A DNA stretch of 64,000 nucleotides from Musa acuminata AAA Group (GCF_036884655.1 NC_088359.1:20507501-20571500); one strand, 5' to 3'; numbered from the stretch's first letter, positions 1 through 11,375 are shown. A program made the numbers and translations. The notes: generated by a model from the sequence alone, not told the origin.

Positions 1-190
1 GCCGATACGTCGATCGATCCTTCAGCTCGACGTCCAATCTTCTAACATATTCCACTTTAGCCTAACATTGATTCTTCCTGCTTTAATCAAATTCTCTCTC
101 CATGATCGAAGCTAGTCCTGCATCACTCAAAATGCATATTAGATCACAAACTTATCAATTGATTTTATCATCAAAATCCAAGATTCAACA
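1..190 (-). mobile_element. Sirevirus LTR fragment (5' tip, cut by window edge)
   Basis: The right edge reads ATCAAAATCCAAGATTCAACA, the reverse complement of the Sirevirus LTR start TGTTGAATCT found at many other places in the window. The rest matches the U3 segment seen at 15350-15533 and 31500-31661. Only the first 190 bases of the LTR are inside the window, so whether it is a solo LTR or a complete element cannot be told. It abuts an Angela-like LTR in mid-sequence, so it was inserted into that LTR. Confidence 0.85.
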
Positions 191-1577
191 ATAGTTGTTC
201 TCATAGTTGCTCGTGTGGGGACACTAGGGTTGCAACATAGGTGCTCATTGGAGAATGTGTTCATTGATTGATCTGCTCACGGAATATTAGATGATTGATG
301 ATGTTTTATTATCAAACAGTAATTTTGTCATCCTAGTGGTGTATCTGGTCCTCAAACTTGAGATACCAAGGATGTCTTGTATGAGTACTCCACTCTTTGA
401 TACCAGACTTATAGGTCCAGAGGTTCTAGATCTAGCACAATCAGTCATCGGGAGTGGTAGCCATCCTTACGAGGGCTATTTGATATTGATAGAGGATCAT
501 CCACTCTTAGTGTCATAAGAGGAATATCCCATGTGTTCTTGCTCAAACAAATCCTTGGCCAGGGCCATACATATTGAGAGAGAAAGAGTTCTCCGGGAAA
601 ATCCAATTAGAGAGAGACTCGAGTAAAGATTATATAGGCCTGATAGTACCATGCCCGGTATATGGTATCTAAGGTATTAGATAGATGAGAGACTATAGAT
701 ATATAGTAATTGAGGATAGATAGGTCCAAAGGATTAGATTCCCCTATATCGTTTGGGGACTACGGTATACTGGCCTAGTACATCCACAGTTAATGAGTCG
801 AGTAAATTATTATAGAAATAATAATTCACTGAGCTAGAAGGAGTTCTGATAGGAATGACTCATGGCCAACTCGATATTAGGCCTAGAGAGTCATATATAT
901 ATGGTAGGCGTTGCGACGAGTAGAGGTTCGGATATGAGATATTCATTGGAGTCCCTATTTTATTGGATATCTAATAAGCCCATGAATTATTGGATCCTAT
1001 GGATGAGATCCAATAAGAGCTAATAAGAGATTATTAGGTATAAACCCATTAATCTAAGAGGCTTGGGTAGTTGGATGGAGATCCAATACCTAATCTAGTA
1101 GGATCCATTAGGTTAAGTTGATAGGGGCCTCTATAAATAGGAGGGAACCAAAGACCCATAAGCCAGAGGTTCTGTTTGGATATCTCCTCTTATTCTCCTC
1201 TCTCTCCCTCTCCTTATACTGCAGCCCCTATTTGGGGCGTGTGGACAGCAAGAAAGGGCAGGCCCTTCTTGATTGTGTGGTGCATGTTAGGAAAAGTTTT
1301 GGGTTACGATTTAAGAAGCATCTTCGCAGCCCCTACCATGTGGATCACTGCTAGAGATGAGGAAAATTAACCTCCTTCATTCTCTCCTATAGATCTGTAG
1401 GTTTTCAGGGATGTACGATCTCCCTAGGTAATTCTCTTACGCGTAGTTTTTCAATTTCGTAGGTTTTTGCGCACTAACTTTTGCACGACGATGAAACCTT
1501 CTTTTCTGCAGAAATTCTAAAATTTTGTTTCTCTATTCTTCCACTACACATGTGATGCCACCCCAAATTTTCCAACA
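191..1577 (+). mobile_element. Element A: Angela-like 5' LTR, 5'-truncated by nested insertion
   Basis: This is the same LTR family as B (2137-3731, 9509-11147) and F (32398-33892, 39391-40878), but in + orientation. It starts part-way through the LTR because the Sirevirus LTR at 1-190 interrupts it. It ends in TTTTCCAACA and is followed at once by a primer binding site, so it is a 5' LTR. It is clearly more diverged than B and F, as expected for the oldest layer. Short open frames inside it (for example 291-518 and 1118-1354) are chance. Confidence 0.88.
1131..1139 (+). promoter_or_regulatory. TATA box of element A LTR
   Basis: CTATAAATA lies in the context CCTCTATAAATAGGAGGG. The same motif sits at the equivalent place in the B and F LTRs (reverse complements at 9903-9912 and 39743-39752). 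It is the likely U3/R core promoter of this family. Confidence 0.6.
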
Positions 1578-1578
1578 G

Positions 1579-1590
1579 TGGTATCAGAGC
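1579..1590 (+). other. Primer binding site of element A (initiator tRNA-Met type)
   Basis: TGGTATCAGAGC starts two bases after the LTR end, matching the usual plant copia PBS complementary to the 3' end of initiator tRNA-Met. It fixes element A as + strand. Confidence 0.85.
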
Positions 1591-2136
1591 TAGGTTGCTT
1601 GTGCAAAAGATTAGCTTTTAAACTACGTGTGTTATATTCAATCGTGTTGAAATTGTTTTACGCGATTGCTATAATTTTTGTTGTTGTAGTTTTCAAATCT
1701 GTGCTGCACCTTTTCTTGTTGTTAAGAGATGTTTTAGATAGGGCTTTTGATGTCAAATTTGTTAACACAAAAGGGGAAGAAAGGGCAGCAACTGTTGCTG
1801 CCCCTTAGATTGGTCAAAGGTTGCTTGCAGCCTTGGTCGAGAGCTCTAATTTACTGCTCTCGGCCTGGCCAAAGGCAGTAGGAATGAGAGCAGCATGGCT
1901 GCTCTCAACCTGCTGCATGGCAGCCCCTGCAGCCAGGTTTCCTGGCTATAAGGGGCACCCCTGGCGGCTAGGATTGCCCAAGCGGCTAGGAGTTGTGGCT
2001 GCATGGGGCACCTACAGCCCATGGTAGCAATGCAGTCATAGTTTCCTGGCTACAAGGGACTCTTTGGTGAGTAGGGTTTCCTAGCCACGCAAGGCAGTAC
2101 AATGGCCGAGGATTCTAGGTTTTCTAGGAGTTTTAT
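1591..2136 (+). mobile_element. Element A untranslated leader, part 1
   Basis: This matches the reverse complement of the B leader next to its PBS: the stretch with repeated CAGCAGCC/GGCTGC-like Ala-rich GC sequence. It stops at 2136 where element B is inserted, and A's leader resumes at 11153. No coding function is seen; the open frames at 1578-1808 and 1821-2027 lie in non-coding leader. Confidence 0.75.
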
Positions 2137-3731
2137 TGTTGGGAAAATCTTTGGGGGGCGACATCACAAGCGCAGCGGAAGAACAAGAAAACAAAATCCC
2201 CGATTCCCAAAGAGATGTTCGTCATCGTGCGAAGATTGGTGCGCAAAATCCGCGAATTTGAAAAACTACGTATAGAATAGATTATGTTACCTAGGGAGAT
2301 CGTATATCCCTGTTTCCTTGCAGATCCTTAGGAGAAGGTGAAGGAGGTCAAGCGTCCTCCTCTCTAACGGTGATCCACACAGTAGGGCTGCGACGACGCT
2401 CCTCAAAACTCCAGGCTTGCTCTGAGGTGGAGAGGGGAAGGAGAATAGGATAGGCAAGCAAAGGCTCTAGCCTATGAGGCTCGGAATCCCTCATATTTAT
2501 AGATGTCCCCTATCAAACCCTAATGGATCCTCGCCTAGTGGGTATTGGATCTGCATCCAATAACCCAAGCCTTTTAGATTAGTGGATCTCTATCCAATAA
2601 TCTCTCATGGGCTCTTATTGGATCTCGTCCATGGGATCCAATAATTCAGGGGCTTATTGGATATCCAATTAGACAAGGGCTCCGTCGGATATCTCATATC
2701 CGAACCTCTACTCATCGCAATTCCTACCATATATGTGTGACCCTCTAGGCCCAATATCGAGCTGGCCGTGAGTCATACCTGTCAGAACTCTTTCTAACTC
2801 AGTGAAGTAATAATTCACATGACTCATCGACTACGGACGAACTAGGCCACTACGTCGTAGTCCCCAGACGATACAGGGGACTCCAATCCATTGGACTGGT
2901 ATATCCTCAGTTACCATGTACCTATAGTCCCTCATCCATATAATATCCCAAAGACCGTATATCGAACATGGTGCTGTCAGACCCATACGATTTCTACTCG
3001 AGTCTCGCTCTAATCGGATTCTCCCAAAGAACTCTTTCTCTCTCAACCCGAATGACCCAGGCCAAGGATTTGTTTGAGCAAGAACACATGAGATATTCCT
3101 CTCATGACGTTGAGAGTGGATTTTCCTCTATCGACACTCAATAGCCCTCGTAAGGTCAACTATCATTCCCAATGACTAGCTGTACTAGATCTGGGACAAC
3201 TAAACCTATAAGTCTGGTATCAAAGAGTGGAGCACTCATACAGGACATCCTTGGTGTCTCAAGTTTAAGGACCAGATATGCCACTAGGACTACAAAATCA
3301 CTGTCTGACAATAAGGCATCATCAACCATCCAACATTCCGTAAGCGGATCAATCAGTGAACTCATTCTTCAATGAGCACCTGTACTGTATCCCTAGTGTC
3401 CCTACACGAGCAGCTATGAGACCCGTTGCATCCATCATATGGACCGGTATACAATACACTATTCTGTCCGGTTATGACGATGTCTTTCTCGAGTAACTTA
3501 TGACAGGGATTATTTAGGATATATGTTTAAAGGTGAATCGATCTCATTTTTGTGATCTCATCACGGTCCGATTCCCATTGCACAAATCCAAGGACATCAT
3601 AATATATATATGCATATATGCAATAGTTATAAAGTGATATATGCCAAAATATAATAAGCAAAAAAGATTTTGTATTAAGTCACACGTGTCATCACTCACG
3701 TGATTGGCTTGTTGGGCACCTATGACTAGCA
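2137..3731 (-). repeat. Element B 3' LTR
   Basis: On the minus strand it begins TGCTAGTCATAGG next to the PPT and ends CCCAACA. A TATA motif reads CTATAAATAT on the minus strand near 2493-2502. It is about 1.6 kb and several percent different from the partner LTR at 9509-11147 by eye. Confidence 0.9.
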
Positions 3732-3742
3732 ATCTCCCACTT
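3732..3742 (-). other. Polypurine tract of element B
   Basis: The minus strand reads AGTGGGAGAT immediately before the 3' LTR start TGCTAG. This is the expected plus-strand primer site. F has the same site at 33893-33903. Confidence 0.8.
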
Positions 3743-3745
3743 GGC

Positions 3746-4380
3746 CTAAAGCCAATCACCTATATGTCTGATCCCCATCAGACCCCTGTGACGCTCAAAG
3801 ATAATCTGAGACAACGGCTTTGTTAGTGGATCTGCAATGTTATCTTCAGATGGAACTCTTTCCACTACTACATCTCCTCAGGTTACGATCTCTCTGATAA
3901 GGTGGAACCTCCTCAGAACATGCTTAGAATTCTGATGAGACCTAGGTTCCTTTGCTTGAGCAATCACCCCATTGTTGTCACAATATAAGGAGATCGGCTC
4001 CTCGCTACTTAGCACGACTCCTAAATCTGTGATGAATTTCTTCAACCAATCTCCCTCCTTTGCTGCATCTGATACAGCAATGTACTCCGCCTCTGTGGTC
4101 GAGTCAGCAGTTGTATCATGCTTGGAACTCTTCTAGTATACTGCTCCTCCATTCAATGTGTACACGTACCCTGAATTCGACTTGCTATCATCGACATCAG
4201 ACTGAAAACTTGAGTCTGTGTGGCCTTCAACCTTAAGGCTACTACCTCCATATACTAGTAAAAGATCCTTAGTCCGTCTCAAGTACTTAAGGATACACTT
4301 TACTACTTCCTCCATATATTAGTAAAAGATCCTTAGTCCTTCTCAAGTACTTAAGGATACACTTTACTACTTTCCAATGC
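3746..4380 (-). pseudogene. Element B pol: RNase H domain, broken by a 64-bp tandem duplication
   Basis: The C-terminal part of copia pol. Recognisable blocks are RPDIAHALSVTSKYQ just upstream, LKYLRRTKDLLLVYGGSS, a VEGHTDSSFQSDVDDSKSNS block (first catalytic Asp region), the AEYIA region near 4090 and the terminal block ending GDWL with a stop at 3746-3748. The segment beginning CCTCCATATA at 4245 recurs at 4309, a 64-base direct duplication. Since 64 is not a multiple of three, it shifts the reading frame in the middle of the domain, so no functional RNase H can be made from this copy. Confidence 0.85.
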
Positions 4381-5655
4381 TCTAAGCCTGGATCCGTTTG
4401 ATACTTGCTCGTGACACTCAGAGCATGTGCTATATCAGGCCTGGTACATAGCATAACATACATGATAGACCCTATTCCTGAGGCATAAGGTATCATATCC
4501 ATGTTTGCCCTTTCTTCTGGAGTCTTTGGGGACATACTCGTAGAAAGCGATATCCCATGTCTCATCGGTATGAGACCTCTCTTGGAATTTTTCATGCCAA
4601 ACCTTTTGACAATGGTTTCTATGTACCTGGACTGGGACAAGCTAAGCATCCTCTTGGATTTATCTCTATAGATTCTAATCCCCAAGATATAGGATGCTTT
4701 CCCTAAGTCCTTCATGGAGAAGTGTCTAGATAACCAAGCCTTTACTGTGGATAGCATTCCTACGTCATTCCCAATGATCAGGATGTCATCCACATATAAT
4801 ACCAAAAAGGTGATAGCGCTCCCACTTACCTTCGTTTTTAACGAAGTCATAAGATCTGATTGCCTCATCAAATCTTATGTTCCAACTTCAGGAAGCTTGC
4901 TTTAGTCCATAAATGGATCTAAGCAACCTACACACCTTATCTGGGCAGTTCTTGGACACGAATCCCTTAGGTTGCATCATATACACCTCCTCCTTGAGGT
5001 TCCCATTAAGGAATACAGTTTTCACATCCATCTGCCAGATCTCATAATCATAGTGTGTTGCAATAGCCAATAGAATTTTGATGGATTTTAGCATTGCTAC
5101 GGGTAAGAAGGTTTCGTCGTAGTTAACACCTTGCCTTTGACGATACCCCTTAGCCATTAGCCTTGCTTTATAGGTCTCTACCTTTCCATCTACTCTGATC
5201 TTTTTCTTACAGATCCACTTGCAACCGATGGGTACAATACCTTCGGGCGCATCAACTAGGTTCCAAACCTTGTTGGAGTATATAGAATCCACCTCAAAAT
5301 TCATGGCTTCTTGCCACGTCCCGGAGTCTATACTCATAATAGCCTCCTCGTAGGTCTGAGGATCAATATCCTCAACATCATTTCCTCTAATATGTCCCAC
5401 ATATCTCTCAGGAGGATGGGATACTCTATAAGACCTACGTAAAGTTGAAACTTGTGTATTAGGTACCTGAACAGACTCGGGCTGTAGAGTGGTGCTTGAG
5501 CTTGGTTCTCCAACCTCGCTCAACTCTATCATTCTCCCACTATCTCCACCAAGAATGTATTCCTTTTCAAGGAACACTGCTCTCTTAGCTACAAAGCCCT
5601 TTTGGTTCTTGAGATGATAGAAATAATACTCACAAGTTTCCTTAGGGTATCCCAC
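4381..5655 (-). pseudogene. Element B pol: reverse transcriptase, frameshifted
   Basis: Copia reverse transcriptase. Visible blocks include GCKWICKKKIRVDGKVETYKARL (start of the fold), WQMDVKTVFLNGNLKEEVYM, and the catalytic YVDD in FLVLYVDDILII near 4800. The N-terminal part holds the SRRSDR-like linker after integrase. Compared with F, an Arg codon after LKQAS has become TGA near 4888, and 23 bases are missing between two GAAG repeats near 4840, shifting the frame. The catalytic residues survive but the polyprotein is interrupted. Confidence 0.88.
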
Positions 5656-6341
5656 AAATTTGCATCACTCTATCCTTGATTCTAACTTATCGGGGTTGTG
5701 TCTTTTAACGTGGGTAGGGCAACCTCAAATCTTAACAACCTTAAGATCAGGCTTCTTCCCTTTACATATCTCATATGGTGTAAACACTACCGACTTAGTT
5801 GGAACTCTGTTCAGAAGGTAAGCTACGGTTTCTAGGGCATATCCCCAGAATGAGATGGGTAGGTCAGCGAAACTCATCATTGACCATACCATGTCTAATA
5901 GCATACGATTTCTCCTTTCAGAGATACCATTTGAGCTGAGGTGTATAAGGAGGTGTCCATTGGGATAGTATCCCATGGTCCTTGAGGAATTGAGTAAACT
6001 CTGTACTTAAGTACTCACCTCCTCGATCTGATCAAAGAGTTTTAATACTCTTTCCAGTCTAGTTCTCCACCTCATTCTTATACTCTCTGAATTTCTCAAA
6101 CACTTCGGACTTGTACTTTATTACGTACACATATCCATACCTTGAGAAATCATCAGTAGAGGTAATAAAGTAGGAGTAACCACCAATGGCATGAGTTAAC
6201 ATGGGTCCACATATATCACGATGTATGAGTTCCAACAGCTTAGTGGCTCTCTCTCCAGTTCCACTAAATGGAGAGTTGGTCAGTTTTCCATGAATGCAAG
6301 GCTCGCAAGTTGCATATGACACAGTCGAATGTATCTAATTA
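5656..6341 (-). pseudogene. Element B pol: integrase core, several breaks
   Basis: The zinc-binding region (YATCEPCIHGK) is followed by the integrase core: LIHRDICGPM (first Asp), YSYFITSTDDFSRYGYVY, and after a break the block with SERRNRMLLDMVWSMM (around the catalytic Glu) and LETVAYLLNRVPT. Stops occur at about 6056 and the frame changes between 5976 and 6059. A TAA and a two-base loss at about 6320-6341 separate it from the upstream GAG-pre-integrase domain. It was a DDE transposase-like enzyme inserting the cDNA. Confidence 0.85.
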
Positions 6342-6841
6342 TCCATCATTTAGCAACTTTTGAATCCTTCTTTCATGGATGTGACCTAGCCTACAATGCC
6401 ACAAGTATGCACTGTTCATCTCATCTCGTTTCCTTTTGGACACATTTACATTTATTATATGTGGAGTAGTGTCTAACATATATAAACCATTATGTAATGT
6501 TCCTTTCGTGATGATCTTATCATCTAATAATATCAAACAACTATTGTTCTCAAAAACTAATTTATATCCACTAAATGTCAAACATGAAATGGAGATAATG
6601 TTTTTGATAATAGAAGGAATAAAATAACATGCATCTAATGTAATAAAATCTCCACCAAGCAAATGTAGGGCGATCTCACCAACAGTTACTACAGCAACTT
6701 TTGCTCCATTACCCATTTTGAGGTCCATCTCGCCTCTCTCTAGTCTCCTAGGCCTTGCCAGAACCTACAAGGAATTACATATATGATAAGCACTACCGGT
6801 ATCCAATACCCATGTGTTATCATAAGAGTCTGACAAATTGA
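6342..6841 (-). pseudogene. Element B pol: aspartic protease and GAG-pre-integrase
   Basis: The protease active site appears as [14 protein letters not shown] (D-T-G), processing the polyprotein. A CAG to TAG change (stop at 6765-6767) interrupts it, with the same frame continuing as DLKMGNGAKVAVV and CYFIPSIIKNIISISCL. The GAG-pre-integrase motif LWHCRLGHIHERRIQKLL follows near 6345-6400. Element A carries the undamaged codon at the homologous site. Confidence 0.85.
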
Positions 6842-7677
6842 GACTGATCATAAATGTACCTGAAGCTTCATCAAGCTTTTGTTTCGCCCTTTCTGCAAGG
6901 TACTCTTTGTAGTTCCTCTTCCAATGCCCATCTTTACCACAGTGGAAGCACTGGCCTTTGTCCTTTGCTGGGTCTTTCTTATCAACCTTTGCTTTACCTG
7001 GTCTGCCCTTGCCCTTTCCCTTCTTAAGGGACCTTTTTGCTTTCCTTTTCTTTCTGGTCTCACTAGTGTAGAGAACTGGCTTCTCTTTCTTAATAGTACT
7101 CTCTACCTCCCTCAACATATTGAGGAGCTCTGAGAGAGTCACCTCAAGCTTGTTCATATTAAAATTTATTATGAACTGTGAAACGGAATCTGGTAGGGAC
7201 TGAAGCACAATGTCCACACACAAGTTATCCTTTAGGACCATTCCTAGACCTGAGTTTCTCTATCCACTCAATCATCTTTAGGACATGGTTCTGAACCGGT
7301 GTCCCCTTAGTCATCCTAGCACGGAAAAGGCTCTTGGATATCGCATATCGCTGAGTCCTTCCCTGTTCCTCAAACAATTTACGGGCATGTAGGAGAATGG
7401 ATCTAGCATCCATCTTTTCATGTTGTCTCTGTAACTCAGGAGTCATAGAGCCCAACATATAGCACTGAGCAAGAGTGGAGTCATCAATGTACTTCACGTA
7501 GCAAGCGATCTCATCGTCGCTTGCCCCTTCTTCGGGCGCAGGCATCACTATATCAAAGACGTACACGATTTTCTCCGCCGTGAAAATAATTCTCAAGTTA
7601 CGGAGTCAATCCATATAATTTGGACTAGTAAGGCGGTTGACATCAAGTATGCCACATAATGGATTTGAAAGCGACAT
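6842..7677 (-). pseudogene. Element B gag, pseudogene
   Basis: The start codon is at 7675-7677 (MSLSNP..., conserved in A and F). The copia gag/UBN2 region follows, then a Lys-rich stretch and one CCHC knuckle, [14 protein letters not shown], whose final Cys is Tyr here (F keeps Cys at that place). Defects: codon 24 Trp to TGA, and a two-base CA deletion at about 7247, revealed because element A still has the CA at 41339-41342. Gag would form the virus-like particle that holds RNA and enzymes. Confidence 0.87.
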
Positions 7678-8340
7678 TTTCTAAAAATAAAGATGTGGTA
7701 GAAATGAATAACATGCAGATTTTGCAAGAAATAAACTATCAAGATATGGACTTATATCTTAATATGCTCCCACTATTTTACTAACGAGTCACACGACACC
7801 CTCAGCACGTGAAACAGAAGTCTCCGACAAACTTCTAGTGGGGATCAGGATCCAATCAGCGTCTTAGTGTAACCTCGAGGGACTCGACCAATCACACTAA
7901 GCCTAAAAGGTAGGCAACTCTTGCCGATCACAACTCCTTGTGATTCTCATCCTATTTGGCCTCCGAATCAACATGGTCTCGAGGGACTCAACCAACCATG
8001 ATGCTCAGTTAAGTCAACACATTCGTTACAAGATGAGTCTGATTTGATGATATACTCTCGAGAGACTCGACCAAGCATACCATGTCCTCAAGTCACCGAT
8101 GACATCTCTATGTCGTAAGCAAGATAGCGAATTGCAATATAGGTGAGTCTCGAGAGACTCGACCAACTCAACCTATACCGGGAATCGATTTTTACTTATA
8201 ACGATGGAAGGCCACGTGGGTCAATCTAATTGCCTCACGTTTACCGACTTAATATTATCGAGAGAGATGTTTCTATGATTTGGTCTCCTAATATGACCTA
8301 TCACACATATACATATTTAATATATAACTACATCGTATAC

Positions 8341-8388
8341 AAAAAAAAAAAAAAAAAAATAATTATATATATATATATATATATATAT
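8341..8388. repeat. Poly-A plus (TA)n microsatellite
   Basis: A run of 19 A (8341-8359) is followed by a TA dinucleotide tract (about 8364-8388) inside the B leader. F has only a short TA-rich stretch at the matching place (38220-38245). Confidence 0.95.
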
Positions 8389-8989
8389 AGTATGTGTATA
8401 AGCAATCATACAAGATGATCATGGACAACAACCTAATGTGATTAGGCCCGAGCCAGTAGGCCTAATCACTCACATCAAGATCTATGTGTGCAATGGTGCA
8501 TCTCCATGCCATGTGATCGTCCATCTCGACCTCATCGATTCCGTCGACATCTCGATGCATCTTCATGCATCGCGATCGTCCGTCTCATGGGTCCCGCTAT
8601 CGCATCCACGCTCCCGATGCGCCTCCTAATGTGATTACAACTTAATCATAGGCACGCAGGCCCGACAATAAACGAGAAATATAATGGAGGCTCGCAGACC
8701 CCAATAATAATAATCACAAGTACACACATCACACGGTCCATGATCATCCGTCTACACACCATACATCACATGTATAAATAATCATCATCATGTAGGACTA
8801 CTAAAAAATAATAAAAATAATAATCAACTAAACTTTTTAATTAATTAGTATTTTATGAAATCAGGGACATATAGGGAATTTCTTAATTCCTAAGGGTATT
8901 TTCGTAATTTAGACAAAAAGATAGAAATTGGAATTTCTCAAATTTCGAGGGGCAAAAGTGTCTTTTTCCTAGAAAACCCTAATGCCCTC

Positions 8990-9440
8990 ATCCTCCCGTT
9001 TGCTGCTGCTGCAGCCGCATCCGCCACCTTGCCGGCGGCGGGCTGTGCGGCGGAGGGTGGGGTCGCTGCCCTCGCCTGCAAGCGGCACGCCCGCTTGCGG
9101 CGTTGCCCCTGCAGTTGGGCGCCCCCGCGGGCGGCCGCCCCTATGGGCGTCGTCCCCTCCGCGGGCGGTTCTGCCCATGAGGCAGCGCCCGCAGGCGGTG
9201 CTGCCTCGCTGGGCGGCCGCTCCTACTGGGTTTTTGCCCGCGGGAGCAGCGGCCACAAGCGCCGCTGCCCTGCGGCGCGTCACCACGCGAGAGCAGCGGC
9301 CGCAAGTGCCGCTGCCCTTGCGGCTGCTGCTGTAGGCTGCCTGCCTGCACGTAGATGGCAGTGCTGCCATCTGCGACGGCAGCGAGGGCAGCAACAGTTG
9401 CTGCCCTTTTTGCTTTTGCGTCAATGATTTTGATGTCAAA
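8990..9440 (-). repeat. GC-rich, internally repetitive leader block
   Basis: Short units of the type GCCCGCGGGCGG and GGCAGCGCCCGC recur in imperfect tandem. The same block is in F (38780-39300) and, weaker, in A (1800-2110). Both strands are open for over 100 codons because GC-rich repeats lack stops; the translations are Ala/Arg/Gly-rich without a recognisable domain. On the element's sense strand it directly follows the PBS. Confidence 0.65.
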
Positions 9441-9495
9441 AGCTTCTCCAAAACACAACACACGGAGTTTAAAACCAATCCGCACGAACAACCTG

Positions 9496-9507
9496 GATCT
9501 GATACCA
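9496..9507 (-). other. Primer binding site of element B
   Basis: The minus strand reads TGGTATCAGATC next to the 5' LTR, one base from the usual TGGTATCAGAGC. It fixes the right-hand LTR as the 5' LTR. Confidence 0.85.
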
Positions 9508-9508
9508 C

Positions 9509-11147
9509 TGTTGGGAAAGTCTTTGGGGAGCGACATCACATGCACAGCGGAAGAACAAGAAAACAAAATCCCTGATTCCCAAAGAGATGTTCGTCATCGT
9601 GCAAAGATTGGTGCACAAAATCCGCGAAACTGAAAAACTACGTATAGAATAGTTTGTGTTACCTAGGGAGATCATATATCCCTGTTTCCTTGTAGATCCT
9701 TAGGAGAGGACAAGATCCTTAGGAGAGGACAAGATCCTTAGGAGAGGGTGAAAGAGGTCAAGTGTCCTCCTCTCTAGCGGTGATCCACACAGCAGGACTA
9801 CGACGACGGTCCTCAAAACTCTAGGCCTGCTCTGAGGTAGAGAGGGGAAGGAGAATAGGAGAGGCAAGCAAAGGCTCTAGCCTATGAGGCTTTGAATCCT
9901 TCCTATTTATAGAGATTCCCTATCAAACCCTAATGGATCCTCGCCTTGTGGTTATTGGATCTACATCCAATAACCCAAGCCTTTTTTATTAGTGGATCTC
10001 TATCCAATAATCTCTCATGGGCTCTTATTGGATCTTATCCATGGGATCCAATAATTCAGGGGCTTATTGGATATCCAATAAGACACGGGCTCCGTCGGAT
10101 ATCTCATATCCGAACCTCTACTCATCACAATGCTTACCATATGTGTGTGACCCTCTAGGCCTAATATCGAGCTGGCCGTGAGTCATACCTGTCAGAACTG
10201 CTTCTAACTCAATGAAGTAATAATTCACTTGACTAATCGACTACGGACGTACTAGGCCACTACGCCGTAGTCCCCAGATGATACAGGGGAATCCAATCTA
10301 TTGGACCTGTCTATCCTCAGTTACTGTGTACCTATAGTCCCTCATCCATCTAATATCCCAAAGACCGTATATCGAGCATGGTGTTGTCAAACCCATACGG
10401 TTTCTACTCGAGTCTCGTTCTAATCGAATTCTCCCGGAGAACTCTTTCTCTCTCAACCCGAATGACCCTGGCTAGGGATTTGTCTAAGCAAGAACACATG
10501 AGATATTTCTCTCATGATGCCAAGAGTGGATGATCCTCTATCGACACTCAATAGCCCTCGTAAGGTCGACTACCACTCCCAATGACCAGTTGTACTAGAT
10601 CTGGGACAGCCAAACCTATAAGTCTAGTATCAAAGAGTGGAGCACTGATACAGGACATCCTTGGTATCTCAAGTCTAAGGACCAGATATACCACTATGAC
10701 TACGGAATCGCTATTTGACAATAAGGCATTATCAACCATCCAGCATTCCGTAAGCGGATCAAACAGTGAACTCATTCTCTAATGAGTACCTGTACTGTAT
10801 CCCTAGTGTCCCTACACGAGCAGCTATGATACCCGCTACATCCATCATATGGATGGGTATACAACACACCAGTCTGTCCGGTTATCATGATGTCCCTCTC
10901 GAATAACCTATGACCGGGATTATTTAGGATATGTGTTTAAACGTGAATCGATCTTATTTTCGTGATCTCATCAAGATCCGATTCCCATTGCACAAATCCA
11001 AGGACATCACAATATATATATATATATATATATATGCAATAGTTATAAAGTGATATATGCCAAAATATAATAAGCAAAAAAGATTCTGTATCAAATCACA
11101 CGTGTCATCACTCACGTGATTGGTTTGCTAGGCACCTATGACTAGCA
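9509..11147 (-). repeat. Element B 5' LTR with TATA box
   Basis: An LTR of 1.64 kb, TGCTAG...CCCAACA on the minus strand. The TATA element CTATAAATAG is at 9903-9912 (minus), the expected promoter. An AAGATCCTTAGGAGAGGAC unit is tandemly triplicated at about 9704-9748, and a (TA)n tract lies at 11011-11035; both account for part of the length difference from the partner LTR. Confidence 0.9.
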
Positions 11148-11375
11148 TCTATATGGTAAGATTTCCTTGCTTAAGACGGAACTACATGCCACGTGGGGCA
11201 CCCTATGGTTGGGTTCCCAAAATACTGCATATAATTAATTAAAATAGTTTAATTAATTATTATTATCTAGTAGTCCTATATAGTGATGTGTGCATGTGAT
11301 GTATGATGTAGACGGATGATCATGGATCGTGTGATATGTGTGTACGTGTGATGTGATTATTATTATTATTATTAT
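11148..11375 (+). mobile_element. Element A leader, part 2
   Basis: It resumes after B. The AATTAATTAAAATAGTTTAATT stretch and the following GATGTAGACGGATGATCATGG match the reverse complement of the B leader near 8730-8860. It ends in an (ATT)n tract, 11355-11375, into which E inserted. Confidence 0.75.

Larger units (their letters stand above)
7678..9495 (-). mobile_element. Element B long untranslated leader
   Basis: About 1.8 kb separate PBS and gag ATG, as in the Angela/BARE group. It holds four direct copies of a CTCGAG(G/A)GACTCGACCAA motif at about 7874, 7978, 8057 and 8149, then an A/TA microsatellite, then an AT-rich part and a strongly GC-rich block (8990-9440) next to the PBS. The same order is found in F (37560-39377) and, split, in A. 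I see no conserved protein in it. Confidence 0.75.
2137..11147 (-). mobile_element. Element B: Angela-like copia retrotransposon, full structure, degenerate coding
   Basis: B has two LTRs in minus orientation (2137-3731 and 9509-11147), a PBS at 9496-9507, a PPT at 3732-3742 and a gag-PR-INT-RT-RH order between them, which is copia order. The five-base flanks TTTAT (2132-2136) and TCTAT (11148-11152) are a target-site duplication with one mismatch. It is nested in A's leader. The coding region carries stops, frameshifts, a 23-bp deletion and a 64-bp tandem duplication, so B is not autonomous now. Confidence 0.92.

Noticed and set aside
1579..1590. tRNA-like sequence TGGTATCAGAGC
   Set aside because: It is the primer binding site complementary to a tRNA end; no cloverleaf surrounds it.
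7225..7260. Possible programmed frameshift within B gag
   Set aside because: Element A keeps two extra bases (CA) at the homologous place and reads through in frame, so B has a plain two-base deletion.
8982..9427. Antisense open frames of 117-132 codons in the GC-rich B leader
   Set aside because: They are antisense to the element, low-complexity Ala/Arg/Pro, and explained by GC-rich repeats.
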